Of a DNA stretch of 64,000 nucleotides, positions 9,418 to 17,623 are shown one piece after another. The notes beneath the pieces were generated by a model that had not been told where the DNA came from, did not search any database, and saw only the letters and a list, made by a program, of their open reading frames with translations. The first letter of the stretch is position 1. The number at the start of each line of letters is the position of its first letter. A program made the translations under genes and the position numbers. The stretch spans positions 372,001 to 436,000 of the forward strand of contig NZ_MAIQ01000002.1 of NCBI RefSeq assembly GCF_001678845.1. The letters are read 5' to 3'. This DNA is from Christensenella intestinihominis (GTDB lineage Bacteria > Bacillota > Clostridia > Christensenellales > Christensenellaceae).

Positions 9418-9672
9418 ATGGACAAGATACCCAAAATTGAAAAAGAAATTACCAAGACAAAAGCGCAGATTGCGGGCGCACAAAAGAAGCTAAAGGAGTT
9501 GGAGCAGCAGAAAACGCAGGAAGAAAATTTGCAGATCGTACAGGCGGTACGGGCTATAAAAATGACCCCGGACGAATTGCGGCGATTTTTGCAAAAACAG
9601 AAAGCTCCCAAGATCAAAGACGACCAGCCGGGGAACCCGGCCCATGAAGAAAGCGAGGAAAACAATATATGA
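9418..9672 (+). CDS. DUF4315 family protein
   Basis: This 84-residue charged protein is predicted to be a coiled coil in its first 60 residues (EIEKEITKTKAQ-like heptads), followed by MTPDELRRFL. That pattern is the DUF4315 family found between the CD1108-type hydrolase and DUF4366 in Clostridia ICEs. The role is unknown. It has a good ribosome site (GGAAAGGAGCAAT), and its stop overlaps the next start by four bases (ATGA at 9669). Confidence 0.85.
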   Translation: MDKIPKIEKEITKTKAQIAGAQKKLKELEQQKTQEENLQIVQAVRAIKMTPDELRRFLQKQKAPKIKDDQPGNPAHEESEENNI

Positions 9673-10397
9673 GGATGAAAAGGAAACATAGAATCACGAT
9701 CAGCATTTTATTGATGCTTATTGTCGTTATCATTGCCATGCTTGCAATGCCAACCGTGGCGGCGGCCCAAGCGGACGACCCCGCGGCAGGAACCCCGACC
9801 GCGGAGCCGATACCCACGGCGACAGTTGAAACAACCGCCAATAGCGCGACCCCACCGAGTACGGCGACGGCAAGTACGACCAGCACAGATCAGGACGGCG
9901 GCGGCAGCTCCACGGACAAGGCCGAAGCCCCGGAAAAGGAATTTTTCACGATTGAAACCAAGAGCGGCAAAGTGTTCTATTTGATTGTGGATAATAAGAA
10001 AGCGTCCGAAAATGTATTCTTGCTTACCGAAGTTACGGAAAATGATTTGTTGAATTTTACCGAGGACGAGCAGGACAAAAACATTTTTGGTGGAGTAACG
10101 ACCCAGCCTACCCCGGAACCGTCGCCCGAAGCGACGGCAAGCGTGGGGGCGCAGGAGGAAAGCCCGACCCCGACCACTACCCCGGAGCAGCCCCAGCCTG
10201 TCAATAATAACACAATTATGATGATCGGCGCGATTGTAGTGATTGCCGTAGTGGGCGTAATCGCATTTGCTGTGAAGAAGCGCAAGGCAAAAAAGGCGAT
10301 AGGCAGCATGGACGATCTGGAAGATTATGCAGACGATTTCGACGAGGACGACACGGACGAGATCGAGGACAAGAAAGATCAGGAGGATAACGAATGA
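9669..10397 (+). CDS. DUF4366 family membrane-anchored protein
   Basis: This 242-residue protein has an N-terminal signal peptide or anchor (residues 5-32, ending at AAAQA), a Thr/Pro/Ala-rich linker, the DUF4366 core around FFTIETKSGKVFYLIVDN, a second low-complexity linker, a transmembrane helix at about residues 182-202, and an acidic cytoplasmic tail rich in Asp and Glu. It is probably an extracellular conjugation accessory protein. The stop overlaps the topB start by four bases. Confidence 0.85.
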   Translation: MRMKRKHRITISILLMLIVVIIAMLAMPTVAAAQADDPAAGTPTAEPIPTATVETTANSATPPSTATASTTSTDQDGGGSSTDKAEAPEKEFFTIETKSGKVFYLIVDNKKASENVFLLTEVTENDLLNFTEDEQDKNIFGGVTTQPTPEPSPEATASVGAQEESPTPTTTPEQPQPVNNNTIMMIGAIVVIAVVGVIAFAVKKRKAKKAIGSMDDLEDYADDFDEDDTDEIEDKKDQEDNE

Positions 10398-12496
10398 AAT
10401 TAGTGATTGCGGAAAAACCGAGCGTCGCCCGGACGATTGCAGGCGTGATCGGCGCGGATGAATTGAAGGACGGATATTGTGAGGGTAACGGCTATCTTGT
10501 ATCGTGGTGTATCGGTCATTTGGTGGAGCCAGCACACGCCGAGGTGTACGACCCTAAATATGCCAAGTGGACAAAGGAAGATTTACCAATCATCCCTGAC
10601 ATATGGCATTACGTGATTTCAAAGGCAAAGCAAAAGCAATATTCCATACTGAAAGAGCTTATGCGGCGGGCAGACGTCGAAAGCCTTATTTGCGCGACAG
10701 ACGCCGGACGCGAAGGCGAACTTATTTTCCGTTTGGTCTACAAGCAAGCGGGCTGTAAAAAGCCGTTTTCCCGCTTGTGGATTTCCTCAATGGAAGATAG
10801 CGCGATCAAACAGGGCTTTGACGCGCTCAAAGACGGCACGGAATACGACAATCTTTACGCTTCCGCGCTGTGCCGCTCTAAAGCTGATTGGCTGGTGGGT
10901 ATCAACGCAACCCGGTTATATTCTGTGCTCTATAACGGTTCTTTAAATGTAGGGCGTGTGCAATCCCCGACCCTTGCAATGATCGTACAGCGGGCCGAGC
11001 AGATCAGGGACTTTGTAAAGGAAAAATATTACGTTCCGCATATCCAGTGCGGCGAGATCGACGCGACCGGGGAAAAGATATTTGACCCAGCAGAAGCGGA
11101 AAAGATAACGGCGGCTTGCGACAAACAGCAAGCCGTTTTACGTTCCCTCATTTCCGAGAGCAAGACGGCCCGCCCGCCGAAGTTGTACGATCTTACGAGC
11201 TTACAGCGGGACGCAAACCGTATCTATGGATATACGGCGCAGCAGACGCTTGACTATGTGCAAAATCTATACGAAAAGAAACTGACAACCTACCCGCGCA
11301 CGGATAGCCAGTATTTGACGCATGATATGACGGACACCGCCGCCGAGATCGTCAAGGTGGTTTTGCTGAAACTGTCCTTTGCTGAATCATTCCGGGAAGA
11401 ACTGAAACCCAACGTTTCGCAGACGGTCAATGATAAAAAGGTTTCCGACCACCACGCAATCATACCGACCGTGGAACTAGGAGCCGCAGACCTTACCGCC
11501 CTACCAAGCGGGGAACGCAACCTTTTATACATGGTTGCGTCCCGCCTGGTATGCGCGGTAAGCGGCCCACATACTTTTGAAGCCGTAACCGCTGAATTTG
11601 ATTGCGCGGGCCATGCGTTCGCGGCGAAAGGGCGGGTCGTTACCGCCGAGGGCTGGAAAGCGGTTGACAGGGCTTTCAGGAGCAGCTTAAAAGAGAAGCC
11701 CGACGACGAGGAAAAGGAAATGCCGCCGCTTCCCCAGCTTACCGAGGGACAGGCGTTTGACAATGTGCAAGCGTCCACGTCCGAAAGCTGGACAACCCCG
11801 CCGAAGCCTTACACCGAGGACACGCTGCTTGCAGCAATGGAACGGGCCGGGAATGAGGACACCGACACCGAAGCCGAACGGCGCGGGCTGGGAACCCCGG
11901 CGACCCGCGCGGGCGTGATCGAAAAGCTCGTACAAAAAGGCTTTGCCAGCCGCAAGGGCAAGCAGCTTATCTCGACCGAGCGCGGCGCGGCCCTGATTTC
12001 CGTACTGCCTGAAAAACTCACTTCCCCGAAACTTACGGCAGAATGGGAAAACGCCTTAACCGAGATCGCGCGGGGCAAGAGTGGAGCCGCCGAGTTTATG
12101 GACGGTATCGCGGCTTATATCCGGGAGCTGGTCGAGACTGTCCCCGAAGTGACCGACGAGCAGCGGAGCCGTTTTAATTTTGATAAGCCCGTGATTGGCC
12201 TTTGCCCCCGGTGTGGCGGGAATGTCCACGAGAGCCGCACGAACTTTTATTGTTCCAATAAAGATTGCGGTTTCGTCATGTGGAAAAATGATAAGTTTTT
12301 CCGAGATAAAAAGACGAGCCTTACCCCACGAATGGCAACGGAGCTTTTAAAGTCCGGGCGGGTGAAAGCAAAGGGCCTTTACAGCGTCAAGACCGGGAAA
12401 AAGTATGACGCGCAGATCGTCCTTGCGGACACGGGCGACAAGTACGTTAATTTCAAGCTGGAATTTGAGCAGAAAGGAAAAGCCACAAAGGGCTAA
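10394..12496 (+). CDS. topB: DNA topoisomerase III
   Basis: This 700-residue type IA topoisomerase has a TOPRIM domain at the N-terminus (KLVIAEKPSVA at residue 2 and DAGREGELIF near residue 103), the active-site region YPRTDSQYLTHD near residue 299, and a C-terminal zinc-finger-like segment CPRCGG-x13-C-x4-C. In Clostridia ICEs a TopB is a standard transfer-operon gene and probably helps resolve or unwind the transferred strand. It overlaps the DUF4366 gene by four bases. Confidence 0.95.
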   Translation: MKLVIAEKPSVARTIAGVIGADELKDGYCEGNGYLVSWCIGHLVEPAHAEVYDPKYAKWTKEDLPIIPDIWHYVISKAKQKQYSILKELMRRADVESLICATDAGREGELIFRLVYKQAGCKKPFSRLWISSMEDSAIKQGFDALKDGTEYDNLYASALCRSKADWLVGINATRLYSVLYNGSLNVGRVQSPTLAMIVQRAEQIRDFVKEKYYVPHIQCGEIDATGEKIFDPAEAEKITAACDKQQAVLRSLISESKTARPPKLYDLTSLQRDANRIYGYTAQQTLDYVQNLYEKKLTTYPRTDSQYLTHDMTDTAAEIVKVVLLKLSFAESFREELKPNVSQTVNDKKVSDHHAIIPTVELGAADLTALPSGERNLLYMVASRLVCAVSGPHTFEAVTAEFDCAGHAFAAKGRVVTAEGWKAVDRAFRSSLKEKPDDEEKEMPPLPQLTEGQAFDNVQASTSESWTTPPKPYTEDTLLAAMERAGNEDTDTEAERRGLGTPATRAGVIEKLVQKGFASRKGKQLISTERGAALISVLPEKLTSPKLTAEWENALTEIARGKSGAAEFMDGIAAYIRELVETVPEVTDEQRSRFNFDKPVIGLCPRCGGNVHESRTNFYCSNKDCGFVMWKNDKFFRDKKTSLTPRMATELLKSGRVKAKGLYSVKTGKKYDAQIVLADTGDKYVNFKLEFEQKGKATKG

Positions 12497-12512
12497 ATCC
12501 GGGTAACGGTTT

Positions 12513-12620
12513 CTTAGCAAGCATAGGAAGTGTATTAACACTTCCATCCTTTGCCCCGACCCCCGCACGGGGTCGGGCGCAAAGTGCTTGTTGAGGGGCA
12601 AGCCCCCAAACCCCCGGAAA
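12513..12620 (+). repeat. Leader element, copy 1 (inverted partner at 19,722-19,829)
   Basis: Positions 12513-12545 match 19797-19829 exactly on the opposite strand, over 33 bases. Inside lies the 20-bp palindrome GGAAGTGTATTAACACTTCC at 12526-12545. The similarity continues imperfectly downstream: TTTGCCCCG, a GC-rich hairpin closing with CGCAAA, TGCTTGTTG, CCCCCAAACCCCC, then AAAGAAAGGAGC, which is the ribosome site of the ArdA gene. In the other copy the same ribosome site serves mobC. It may be a shared operator, leader RNA or transfer-origin component. Confidence 0.75.
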
Positions 12621-12637
12621 GAAAGGAGCAAAAACAC

Positions 12638-13939
12638 TTGAAAGAAAATTGCGCTTTTGAAGCATATATAACCAATTTAGGGAAATATAACGAGGGCGTG
12701 TTAATCGGTGAGTGGGTAGGTTTCCCTGCTACTACGGACGAAATGAAAGACGTATTAGATCGCATTGGTATAAACGAACAATACGAAGAATTGTTCATTA
12801 CCGATTATGAAATGCCGATCAGAGGAATGCACGGCGCACTGGGAGAATATGAGAGCTTGGATGAACTCAATTATCTTGCTTATAAAATAGATGATATGCA
12901 AGATTACCAGCGGGATATATTTGAAGCTGCTATTGAATTAGGAGATTATACCAGCAGCGCGAAAGACCTTATAAACCTCACCGAAAACCTTGATAATTAC
13001 GATCTTCTCCCCGGTGTTCAAGATGATTCAGATTTAGGCTATTACTGGATAGAGGAATCAGGCATTTATGACCTTTCCAATATGGGAAACCTAGCGAGTT
13101 ATTTTGACTATGAGAAATTTGGACGGGATATACAGCTTGACGAATACGGGACATATACAGATAGTGGGTATGTCCGCAGGACAGGGGACGACTTCTACGA
13201 GGAATACGACGGCGATCTTGACAATATCCCGGACGAATATCGTTTGACGGCTGAAAATAATGTCCTTTCCATTTCTCCAAAATCCCATGAAACGGAAAAA
13301 CAATCACAAGGGCGAACACTTGACAGCCCCGGTTCCTATTCAATTTACCAGCTTAAAGGCAGCGATAATCTGCACTATTATCGTTTTGCCAGTTATGACG
13401 AATTGAAAAACGCAGGGCTTACGGTTGATCGTAAAAATTATAACGAGGTTTACAGTGCAGAACTACCTAAGCATTTCACGGCTGATGACATTTTTATGAA
13501 ATTCAACCTTTACCCGCCCCCGGAATTTGAAGGACATTCGCTTTCAGTTTCAGACGTGATCGTTATGCGAAAAGACGGCACGGAAAAAGCTCTATATGTT
13601 GATATTGCAGGATATAAGGAAATCCCGGAGTTTTTAGAGCCGATAAATAGCATTGAAACCGCCGAGAAGTCCACCGAGCAGAATTATAACATGATCGACG
13701 GGCAGATCAACAACACGCCCACGGTTGACGAACTGGAAAAGCGGGCAAAGGCCGGGGAGCGTATCTCTATCACGGAGCTTGCAGCGGCAAGCAAGGTGGA
13801 CAAGGCTCATGCCGCCAGCAGAAACGAGAAAAAGCCGTCTATCCGGGCGCAGCTTAAAAAGGACAAGCAGGAGATTATGAATGCTGAGAGCCGCCCGGAA
13901 CGTGAACCCAAACAAAAAAACGAGGAACGCGAGGTATAA
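12638..13939 (+). CDS. ardA: ArdA antirestriction protein fused to YodL and DUF4316 domains
   Basis: TTG 12638 follows GAAAGGAG at 12621-12628. Residues 1 to about 170 form an acidic ArdA-type antirestriction domain (FEAYITNLGKYNEG at the start, then IGEWVGFPAT), a DNA mimic that protects incoming DNA from type I restriction. Residues about 225-330 resemble the YodL domain (SYSIYQLK to YVDIAGYKEIPEF). The basic C-terminus around NYNMIDGQINNTPTVDELEK is DUF4316. It is expressed from its own leader copy, separate from topB, which would allow early expression in a recipient. Confidence 0.82.
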   Translation: MKENCAFEAYITNLGKYNEGVLIGEWVGFPATTDEMKDVLDRIGINEQYEELFITDYEMPIRGMHGALGEYESLDELNYLAYKIDDMQDYQRDIFEAAIELGDYTSSAKDLINLTENLDNYDLLPGVQDDSDLGYYWIEESGIYDLSNMGNLASYFDYEKFGRDIQLDEYGTYTDSGYVRRTGDDFYEEYDGDLDNIPDEYRLTAENNVLSISPKSHETEKQSQGRTLDSPGSYSIYQLKGSDNLHYYRFASYDELKNAGLTVDRKNYNEVYSAELPKHFTADDIFMKFNLYPPPEFEGHSLSVSDVIVMRKDGTEKALYVDIAGYKEIPEFLEPINSIETAEKSTEQNYNMIDGQINNTPTVDELEKRAKAGERISITELAAASKVDKAHAASRNEKKPSIRAQLKKDKQEIMNAESRPEREPKQKNEEREV

Positions 13940-13943
13940 TCAT

Positions 13944-14171
13944 ATGGAATATTTCACAGTAGAAGAAACGAATCTTATTTGCATTTACGATATTCGGACA
14001 CGGGCGGGATTGTTGCGCGATCTACGCTCCGCCCTAAGTGACGTTTACGACCCGGAGTTAAAAGAGATTTTCAGAACGGCAATTCGTAAGCTGGAGCATT
14101 TGACAGACAGCGAATATCTGGAGCTTGCCCCCGGTCTTGTCCCTGCTGATGATTTAGAGGTCGAAGCATGA
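13944..14171 (+). CDS. Transposon-transfer assisting protein (TTRAP family)
   Basis: This 75-residue protein starts MEYFTVEETNLICIYDIRTR and ends with the LEHLTDSEYLEL segment. This matches the TTRAP family seen in Clostridioides conjugative transposons. ATG 13944 is preferred because the family begins there, and it lies four bases after the ArdA-fusion stop. Its stop overlaps the next start (ATGA at 14168). Its molecular role is not established. Confidence 0.78.
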   Translation: MEYFTVEETNLICIYDIRTRAGLLRDLRSALSDVYDPELKEIFRTAIRKLEHLTDSEYLELAPGLVPADDLEVEA

Positions 14172-14545
14172 AACAGTTTACCGCGCAGCAGACGAAACAG
14201 GTAAACGCCCTTGTCCGGGCCGAGTGCTGCAATTTCTTTCAAGGAAATTGCGACGCGCTGGACGCTGGGGAGCCTGTACCCTGCCCGCAAATAGCGTCTC
14301 AATCAATGCTGTGCTTATGGTTTCAAAAGGCGGTGTTGCCGATTGATAAGGTGCTTTGCGCGGAGCTTGCGCCCCCGGACACGCAAAAGCATTGTGTAAG
14401 GTGTGGGGGTGTGTTTCTTTCATCATCACACAGCGTAAAATATTGCAGAGCTTGCGCCCGAAAGGTACGCCGGGAACAACAAGCAAAATTCGCACGGGAA
14501 AAGCGAGCTAAAGCATCGACAAGTAAGGCAAAAAAAAGCCTTTAA
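14168..14545 (+). CDS. Cysteine-rich VLP domain protein
   Basis: This 125-residue protein has the Cys_rich_VLP layout: QVNALVRAECCNFFQGNC at residues 12-29, a middle Cys pair, then a zinc-ribbon-like C-terminus CVRCGGVFLSSSHSVKYCRAC followed by a strongly basic tail. It is a standard small gene at the end of Clostridia ICE transfer operons. Zinc and possibly nucleic acid binding are inferred from the cysteines and basic tail. The function is unknown. Confidence 0.8.
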   Translation: MKQFTAQQTKQVNALVRAECCNFFQGNCDALDAGEPVPCPQIASQSMLCLWFQKAVLPIDKVLCAELAPPDTQKHCVRCGGVFLSSSHSVKYCRACARKVRREQQAKFAREKRAKASTSKAKKSL

Positions 14546-14575
14546 CCATGCGGTTTTTACAGCCCGTATTCGATA

Positions 14576-14599
14576 GGTTAAGGTGTTTATACCTTAACC
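14576..14599. other. Perfect 9-bp hairpin after the transfer operon
   Basis: GGTTAAGGT at 14576-14584 pairs with ACCTTAACC at 14591-14599 around a 6-base loop. There is no T-run, so it is not a standard terminator. It may be a protein-binding site or a 3'-end stabilising structure. Confidence 0.45.
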
Positions 14600-14641
14600 C
14601 CCGAAAAAGGCGTTTAGAATGTCGATTTTTTCAAATAAAAA

Positions 14642-14686
14642 GAGCGTGGCAGCTTGCGATTTTTCGCGGCTGTCACGTTCTTTTTG
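14642..14686 (+). terminator. Terminator of the transfer operon
   Basis: A 12-bp stem (14642-14653 with 14669-14680, two G-T pairs) is followed by TTTTT. It overlaps the 3' end of the opposing gene at 14673, which is common for convergent genes. Confidence 0.8.
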
Positions 14687-15146
14687 ATTGGGGTATGTTA
14701 AACTTCCATAAGTTCGATCTTTTTTTGTAGCTCGCGATCTTAACGGCGGCAATGATCGTTTTGACGATATACACGACGGCCTTTATAAGCTGGTAAGCCA
14801 GCACGACCACGCCGATCACAGCCCCGACAATGATATTGAGGGCGAATATCCCGATTGTCCCGGCAAGGTCGTGACCGACCGGAATAATCCAAAGGAACAT
14901 ACGCCGTATGCCATAAGGCACACCCATAAATAATAACGTGTACGCTACCCGGTGTTCGCTGGTCTCGAAAATAAGCGTTGCCAGCCAGTAAAGCACAAGG
15001 GCAAGCACAATAGGCAACACGACGAATTTAAGAAACTCCTTGCGCGTCTTTTTGACGGCGCAATCGTGGCACAACGGAATTTTGAAAATGTCCGGGCAAG
15101 GTGCGCCGCACTCTGCACATTCGGTTATATATATGCCGCTTTTCAT
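14673..15146 (-). CDS. Zinc-ribbon membrane protein, unknown function
   Basis: ATG 15146 is preferred over an upstream in-frame GTG at 15158 because AAAGGGTGG lies at the right distance. The protein has about 157 residues. The N-terminus has four cysteines in two CxxC pairs (CAECGAPC, then CHDC), a likely zinc ribbon. Four hydrophobic segments follow, then a basic tail. It is on the opposite strand to the transfer operon and reads toward its terminator. No family is recognised; it could be an accessory gene of the ICE. Confidence 0.6.
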   Translation of the reverse strand: MKSGIYITECAECGAPCPDIFKIPLCHDCAVKKTRKEFLKFVVLPIVLALVLYWLATLIFETSEHRVAYTLLFMGVPYGIRRMFLWIIPVGHDLAGTIGIFALNIIVGAVIGVVVLAYQLIKAVVYIVKTIIAAVKIASYKKRSNLWKFNIPQSKRT

Positions 15147-15213
15147 GGCAATTACCACCCTTTAAGTATAACCTATCACAATGAGTAAGATATGTAAATG
15201 ACTATTTTCAACC

Positions 15214-15723
15214 TCACAAGGCAGAAACAATTTTTACATGATGGTCCCAGCTTTTAGACAAGTCCATAAGCCATTCAAACGTAAGCATATCGGGATAAGG
15301 TGCATATCCAACTATAAGGTGTTTGCATACTCTCTGCATTTCCGACGCACATTTTTTATATGTTTCTTCGGCGTTTTTACAAGGCTCATTGTCAACAATA
15401 TGGCACCAATCCATATTATTATATGCGTCAAACCAAAAATCACCGTCATTGGTATGTTGGCTAATAAATTGTTGATAAGGTAATATCCCTATTAAACCTG
15501 TGTAATAAGTTTTTTTAAATTCTAATGCGATTTCCATTGCAAAAGTATTCCCATACCCCAAAAAAGGCAATACAAAGGTTTTGCGTTCCTCTGTTAATGA
15601 CTTTTCCATTTGTTTCGTAAGATTATTTTTTAAATTTTGATTTTTTTCTTTAATATCACAACACCATATCCCTGTTATTTTATTTTTGTATTTGGCGAAA
15701 CTCAAATCTTTTATCAATTCCAT
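15214..15723 (-). CDS. Divergent SLOG-like (YpsA/DUF1273-type) protein
   Basis: This 169-residue protein is AT-rich cargo. By eye it follows the SLOG/YpsA pattern: a helix (NLKNNLTKQMEKSLTEE), a strand (TFVLP), a glycine-containing turn (GYGN at 56-59), a helix with AMEIALEF, a strand ending GILPYQ, then near the C-terminus KHLIVGYAPYP, a helix and HHVKIVSAL. The GHR-type N-terminal motif of typical ICE SLOG proteins is missing. SLOG domains bind nucleotide-like ligands. The gene lies 55 bases downstream of the 313-residue gene and is probably co-transcribed. This assignment is tentative. Confidence 0.4.
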   Translation of the reverse strand: MELIKDLSFAKYKNKITGIWCCDIKEKNQNLKNNLTKQMEKSLTEERKTFVLPFLGYGNTFAMEIALEFKKTYYTGLIGILPYQQFISQHTNDGDFWFDAYNNMDWCHIVDNEPCKNAEETYKKCASEMQRVCKHLIVGYAPYPDMLTFEWLMDLSKSWDHHVKIVSAL

Positions 15724-15778
15724 AATAATATACTCCTAAAAATAACTTCAATAATTCAACTTTAAATGCTCTGCTTAA

Positions 15779-16720
15779 TCATCTTTTCGATTGTCTTTGA
15801 ACCGCAAAAATAGCCTGTTTCAGAATTTTCCAATATTGGGCTGCATCAATTTTCGCATTTTTTACCTTTTCCCGCCCGCCATTTTCCATTTCTGTTGATA
15901 AAATGTCGTTTAAAAGGTCGTCCTTCTTTTTCCAATTCCAGTAATGCTGATTGATCGCGTCGTCGTTAAGATTGAGGATACTTTCAAGCAAATCACATTC
16001 TTCATTTAATTTGTTGGCTTCCAGAGTATATTGTTTTAGCAATTTACTATTCGCTTCTTGTGTATTGGGGCGTAAAAGGGTTTGCATTGTCTTTAAATAT
16101 GCCTGCTTCTCTAAAAACTCAACTCTCTTTTTCTGTTCCAAGTATTCACGTTCAATATCGCTTTTCGCAAAGATCGCATTTCGCAATTTGCGGCTTCCGC
16201 GCGTCCCGCTCGCGTTCTCAATCGTAAATTCCATTTCCACCGGGTTTAGTAGATGTATTTCTTTTCCAGCCTTTACCGCATATTTGTAATATTTAGATTC
16301 ACGGTCTTTGTCCATGAGCAGGAGAATATCTGAATTGTGTATAACCGCCCTGTATAGCATTTCAAAAACTGCGGGGTCGGTCGTTGCCCTTTTCCTGATA
16401 TACACCACTTCATCGACAAGCAGCTTGACGGCTTTTGATTCATGCGATTTGTCCCATACATAATCCCTGCAAGGTGAAAACAGGTATAACATCGGCTTGT
16501 CTAAATCAAGGTCATATAAAGTGTTTTCAAGAATTTGCAGAAAATACAAGTTGACTTCGGAATTGTCCATAAGGGTATAAACGCTTACGCCAATGCTGTA
16601 AAGATACAAAATTTCGAGACGTAAAGCGTCAACCGTTTTTCTAAAAAAAGAATGATTGTGCTCGTAATCGCCGTCAACTAAATTATCAATAAAGGAACAA
16701 AATTTTTTTTCTAATGTCAT
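15779..16720 (-). CDS. Protein with degenerate SLOG-like N-terminal half and coiled-coil C-terminus
   Basis: This is a 313-residue protein. Residues 126-160 (SDILLLMDKDRESKYYKYAV, then AGKEIHLLNP) resemble the last strand-helix-strand of YpsA/SLOG domains, and residues 30-85 could be the preceding half, with the glycine-rich turn lost (YSIGVSVYTL). Residues 185-250 are rich in Glu, Lys and Leu and look like a coiled coil. The ribosome site is AAAGGGGGC before ATG 16720. It is divergent from the XRE gene at 16904 and shares a control region with it. No firm family is recognised. Confidence 0.4.
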   Translation of the reverse strand: MTLEKKFCSFIDNLVDGDYEHNHSFFRKTVDALRLEILYLYSIGVSVYTLMDNSEVNLYFLQILENTLYDLDLDKPMLYLFSPCRDYVWDKSHESKAVKLLVDEVVYIRKRATTDPAVFEMLYRAVIHNSDILLLMDKDRESKYYKYAVKAGKEIHLLNPVEMEFTIENASGTRGSRKLRNAIFAKSDIEREYLEQKKRVEFLEKQAYLKTMQTLLRPNTQEANSKLLKQYTLEANKLNEECDLLESILNLNDDAINQHYWNWKKKDDLLNDILSTEMENGGREKVKNAKIDAAQYWKILKQAIFAVQRQSKR

Positions 16721-16787
16721 TTTGTGCCCCCTTTCATGCTGTGCATTACGACATTATATTTTTCAAATTCTAAAAAACGTAAATTAG

Positions 16788-16863
16788 TAATATTCAAAAC
16801 GTTATAAAAATCAATTTATAATATTCGAATTTATATAATCAATCAATTAAAATCGAATATAGG
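16788..16863. promoter_or_regulatory. Divergent control region with ATATTCRAA-type repeats
   Basis: The AT-rich region between the divergent 313-residue gene and the XRE gene holds AATATTCAAAA (from about 16790), AATATTCGAAT (from about 16829) and an inverted copy, AATCGAATATA (from about 16851). These are likely binding sites for the adjacent XRE regulator. TATAAT at 16880-16885 may be the -10 element of the XRE gene. Confidence 0.5.
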
Positions 16864-16903
16864 GCCTGTGTAATCACCTATAATAGAATAAAGGTGGCTA
16901 TAT

Positions 16904-17218
16904 ATGAATTTTGATTATATAAGTGAGCGTATCGCGCGTTTAAGAATGAAAAAAGATGTATCGCAAAGGGAAATGAGTTTAGAGCTGGGTCAAAGCATTG
17001 GTTATATTAACCGCATTGAAAACAAAAAGGCTTTGCCATCTATTCCTATGCTGCATTATATTTGTGAATACTTTGGTATCACGCTAAAAGATTTTTTCGA
17101 TGAAGAGATTGAATATCCTGTTTTGCTAAATGAATTGATCGAAGAAGAAAAAGACTTAGACGAGCAAAATATTTTGACCTTGCTTAGTCTTGCCAAACAG
17201 CTTAATGCACGAAAATAA
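16904..17218 (+). CDS. XRE-type transcriptional regulator
   Basis: This 104-residue protein has an N-terminal XRE-type HTH (about residues 6-60: IARLRMKKDVSQREMSLELG, then GYINRIENKKALPSIPMLHY). A short acidic C-terminus follows. AAAGGTGG lies before ATG 16904. It is divergent from the SLOG-like gene pair and is the natural candidate for their regulator. Confidence 0.85.
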   Translation: MNFDYISERIARLRMKKDVSQREMSLELGQSIGYINRIENKKALPSIPMLHYICEYFGITLKDFFDEEIEYPVLLNELIEEEKDLDEQNILTLLSLAKQLNARK

Positions 17219-17282
17219 AAAAAATAACAGAGCGTGAATTTTTGCGGATGTTCAGTCCGCTTTTTTGTATGCTTTTTTCAAT

Positions 17283-17348
17283 GTACGTGGCGCACCCGGG
17301 GGAACGGATATAGGCTCTCTTATATCCCGTTCCCCGTGCGCCCGGTAC
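17283..17348. repeat. Large imperfect palindrome in the intergenic region
   Basis: GGCGCAC (17289-17295) pairs with GTGCGCC (17336-17342). Inside it, GGGGAACGGATATA (17299-17312) pairs with 17321-17335, with one bulged C. GTAC at 17283-17286 and 17345-17348 may extend the stem. It is far more GC-rich than the flanks and has no T-run. An origin, a transfer site or a structured RNA are all possible. Confidence 0.65.
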
Positions 17349-17428
17349 ATCCCCTACATGTACCACTAGATTTATCAACAAAATTGCATTAAATTTTGTT
17401 GCAAACCGCTTGATTTAACCCAACGATA

Positions 17429-17513
17429 GCGCAATAAGGTGTAGACTGAAAATATAGGGATGGGGATTTGGATTATGGTTGTGTATGGGTACACAAGCCT
17501 ACACCTTTTGCGC
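17429..17513. repeat. Long-arm inverted repeat enclosing a G-rich loop
   Basis: GCGCAATAAGGTGTAG at 17429-17444 is the inverse of CTACACCTTTTGCGC at 17499-17513, with one base inserted. CAACG on the left and CGTTG on the right extend the match with a small offset. The 54-base interior is purine-rich (GGGATGGGGATTTGG) and carries the small hairpin GTGTATGGGTACAC at 17481-17494. No coding sequence is seen between 17,219 and 17,623. Confidence 0.6.
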
Positions 17514-17623
17514 CGTTGAGAGTGGGTTCTGTGATTATTATACTCTAAAAAGAGTAAGGCGACAATTCTTTTACGTTGTAATTGGTAAAATAGAGAGATT
17601 TAGGTTAATTGCGGTGTTGGTGA

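Noticed and set aside
14548-14730. A 60-codon + strand ORF after the Cys-rich VLP gene
   Set aside because: It covers a hairpin and the operon terminator and has no ribosome site.
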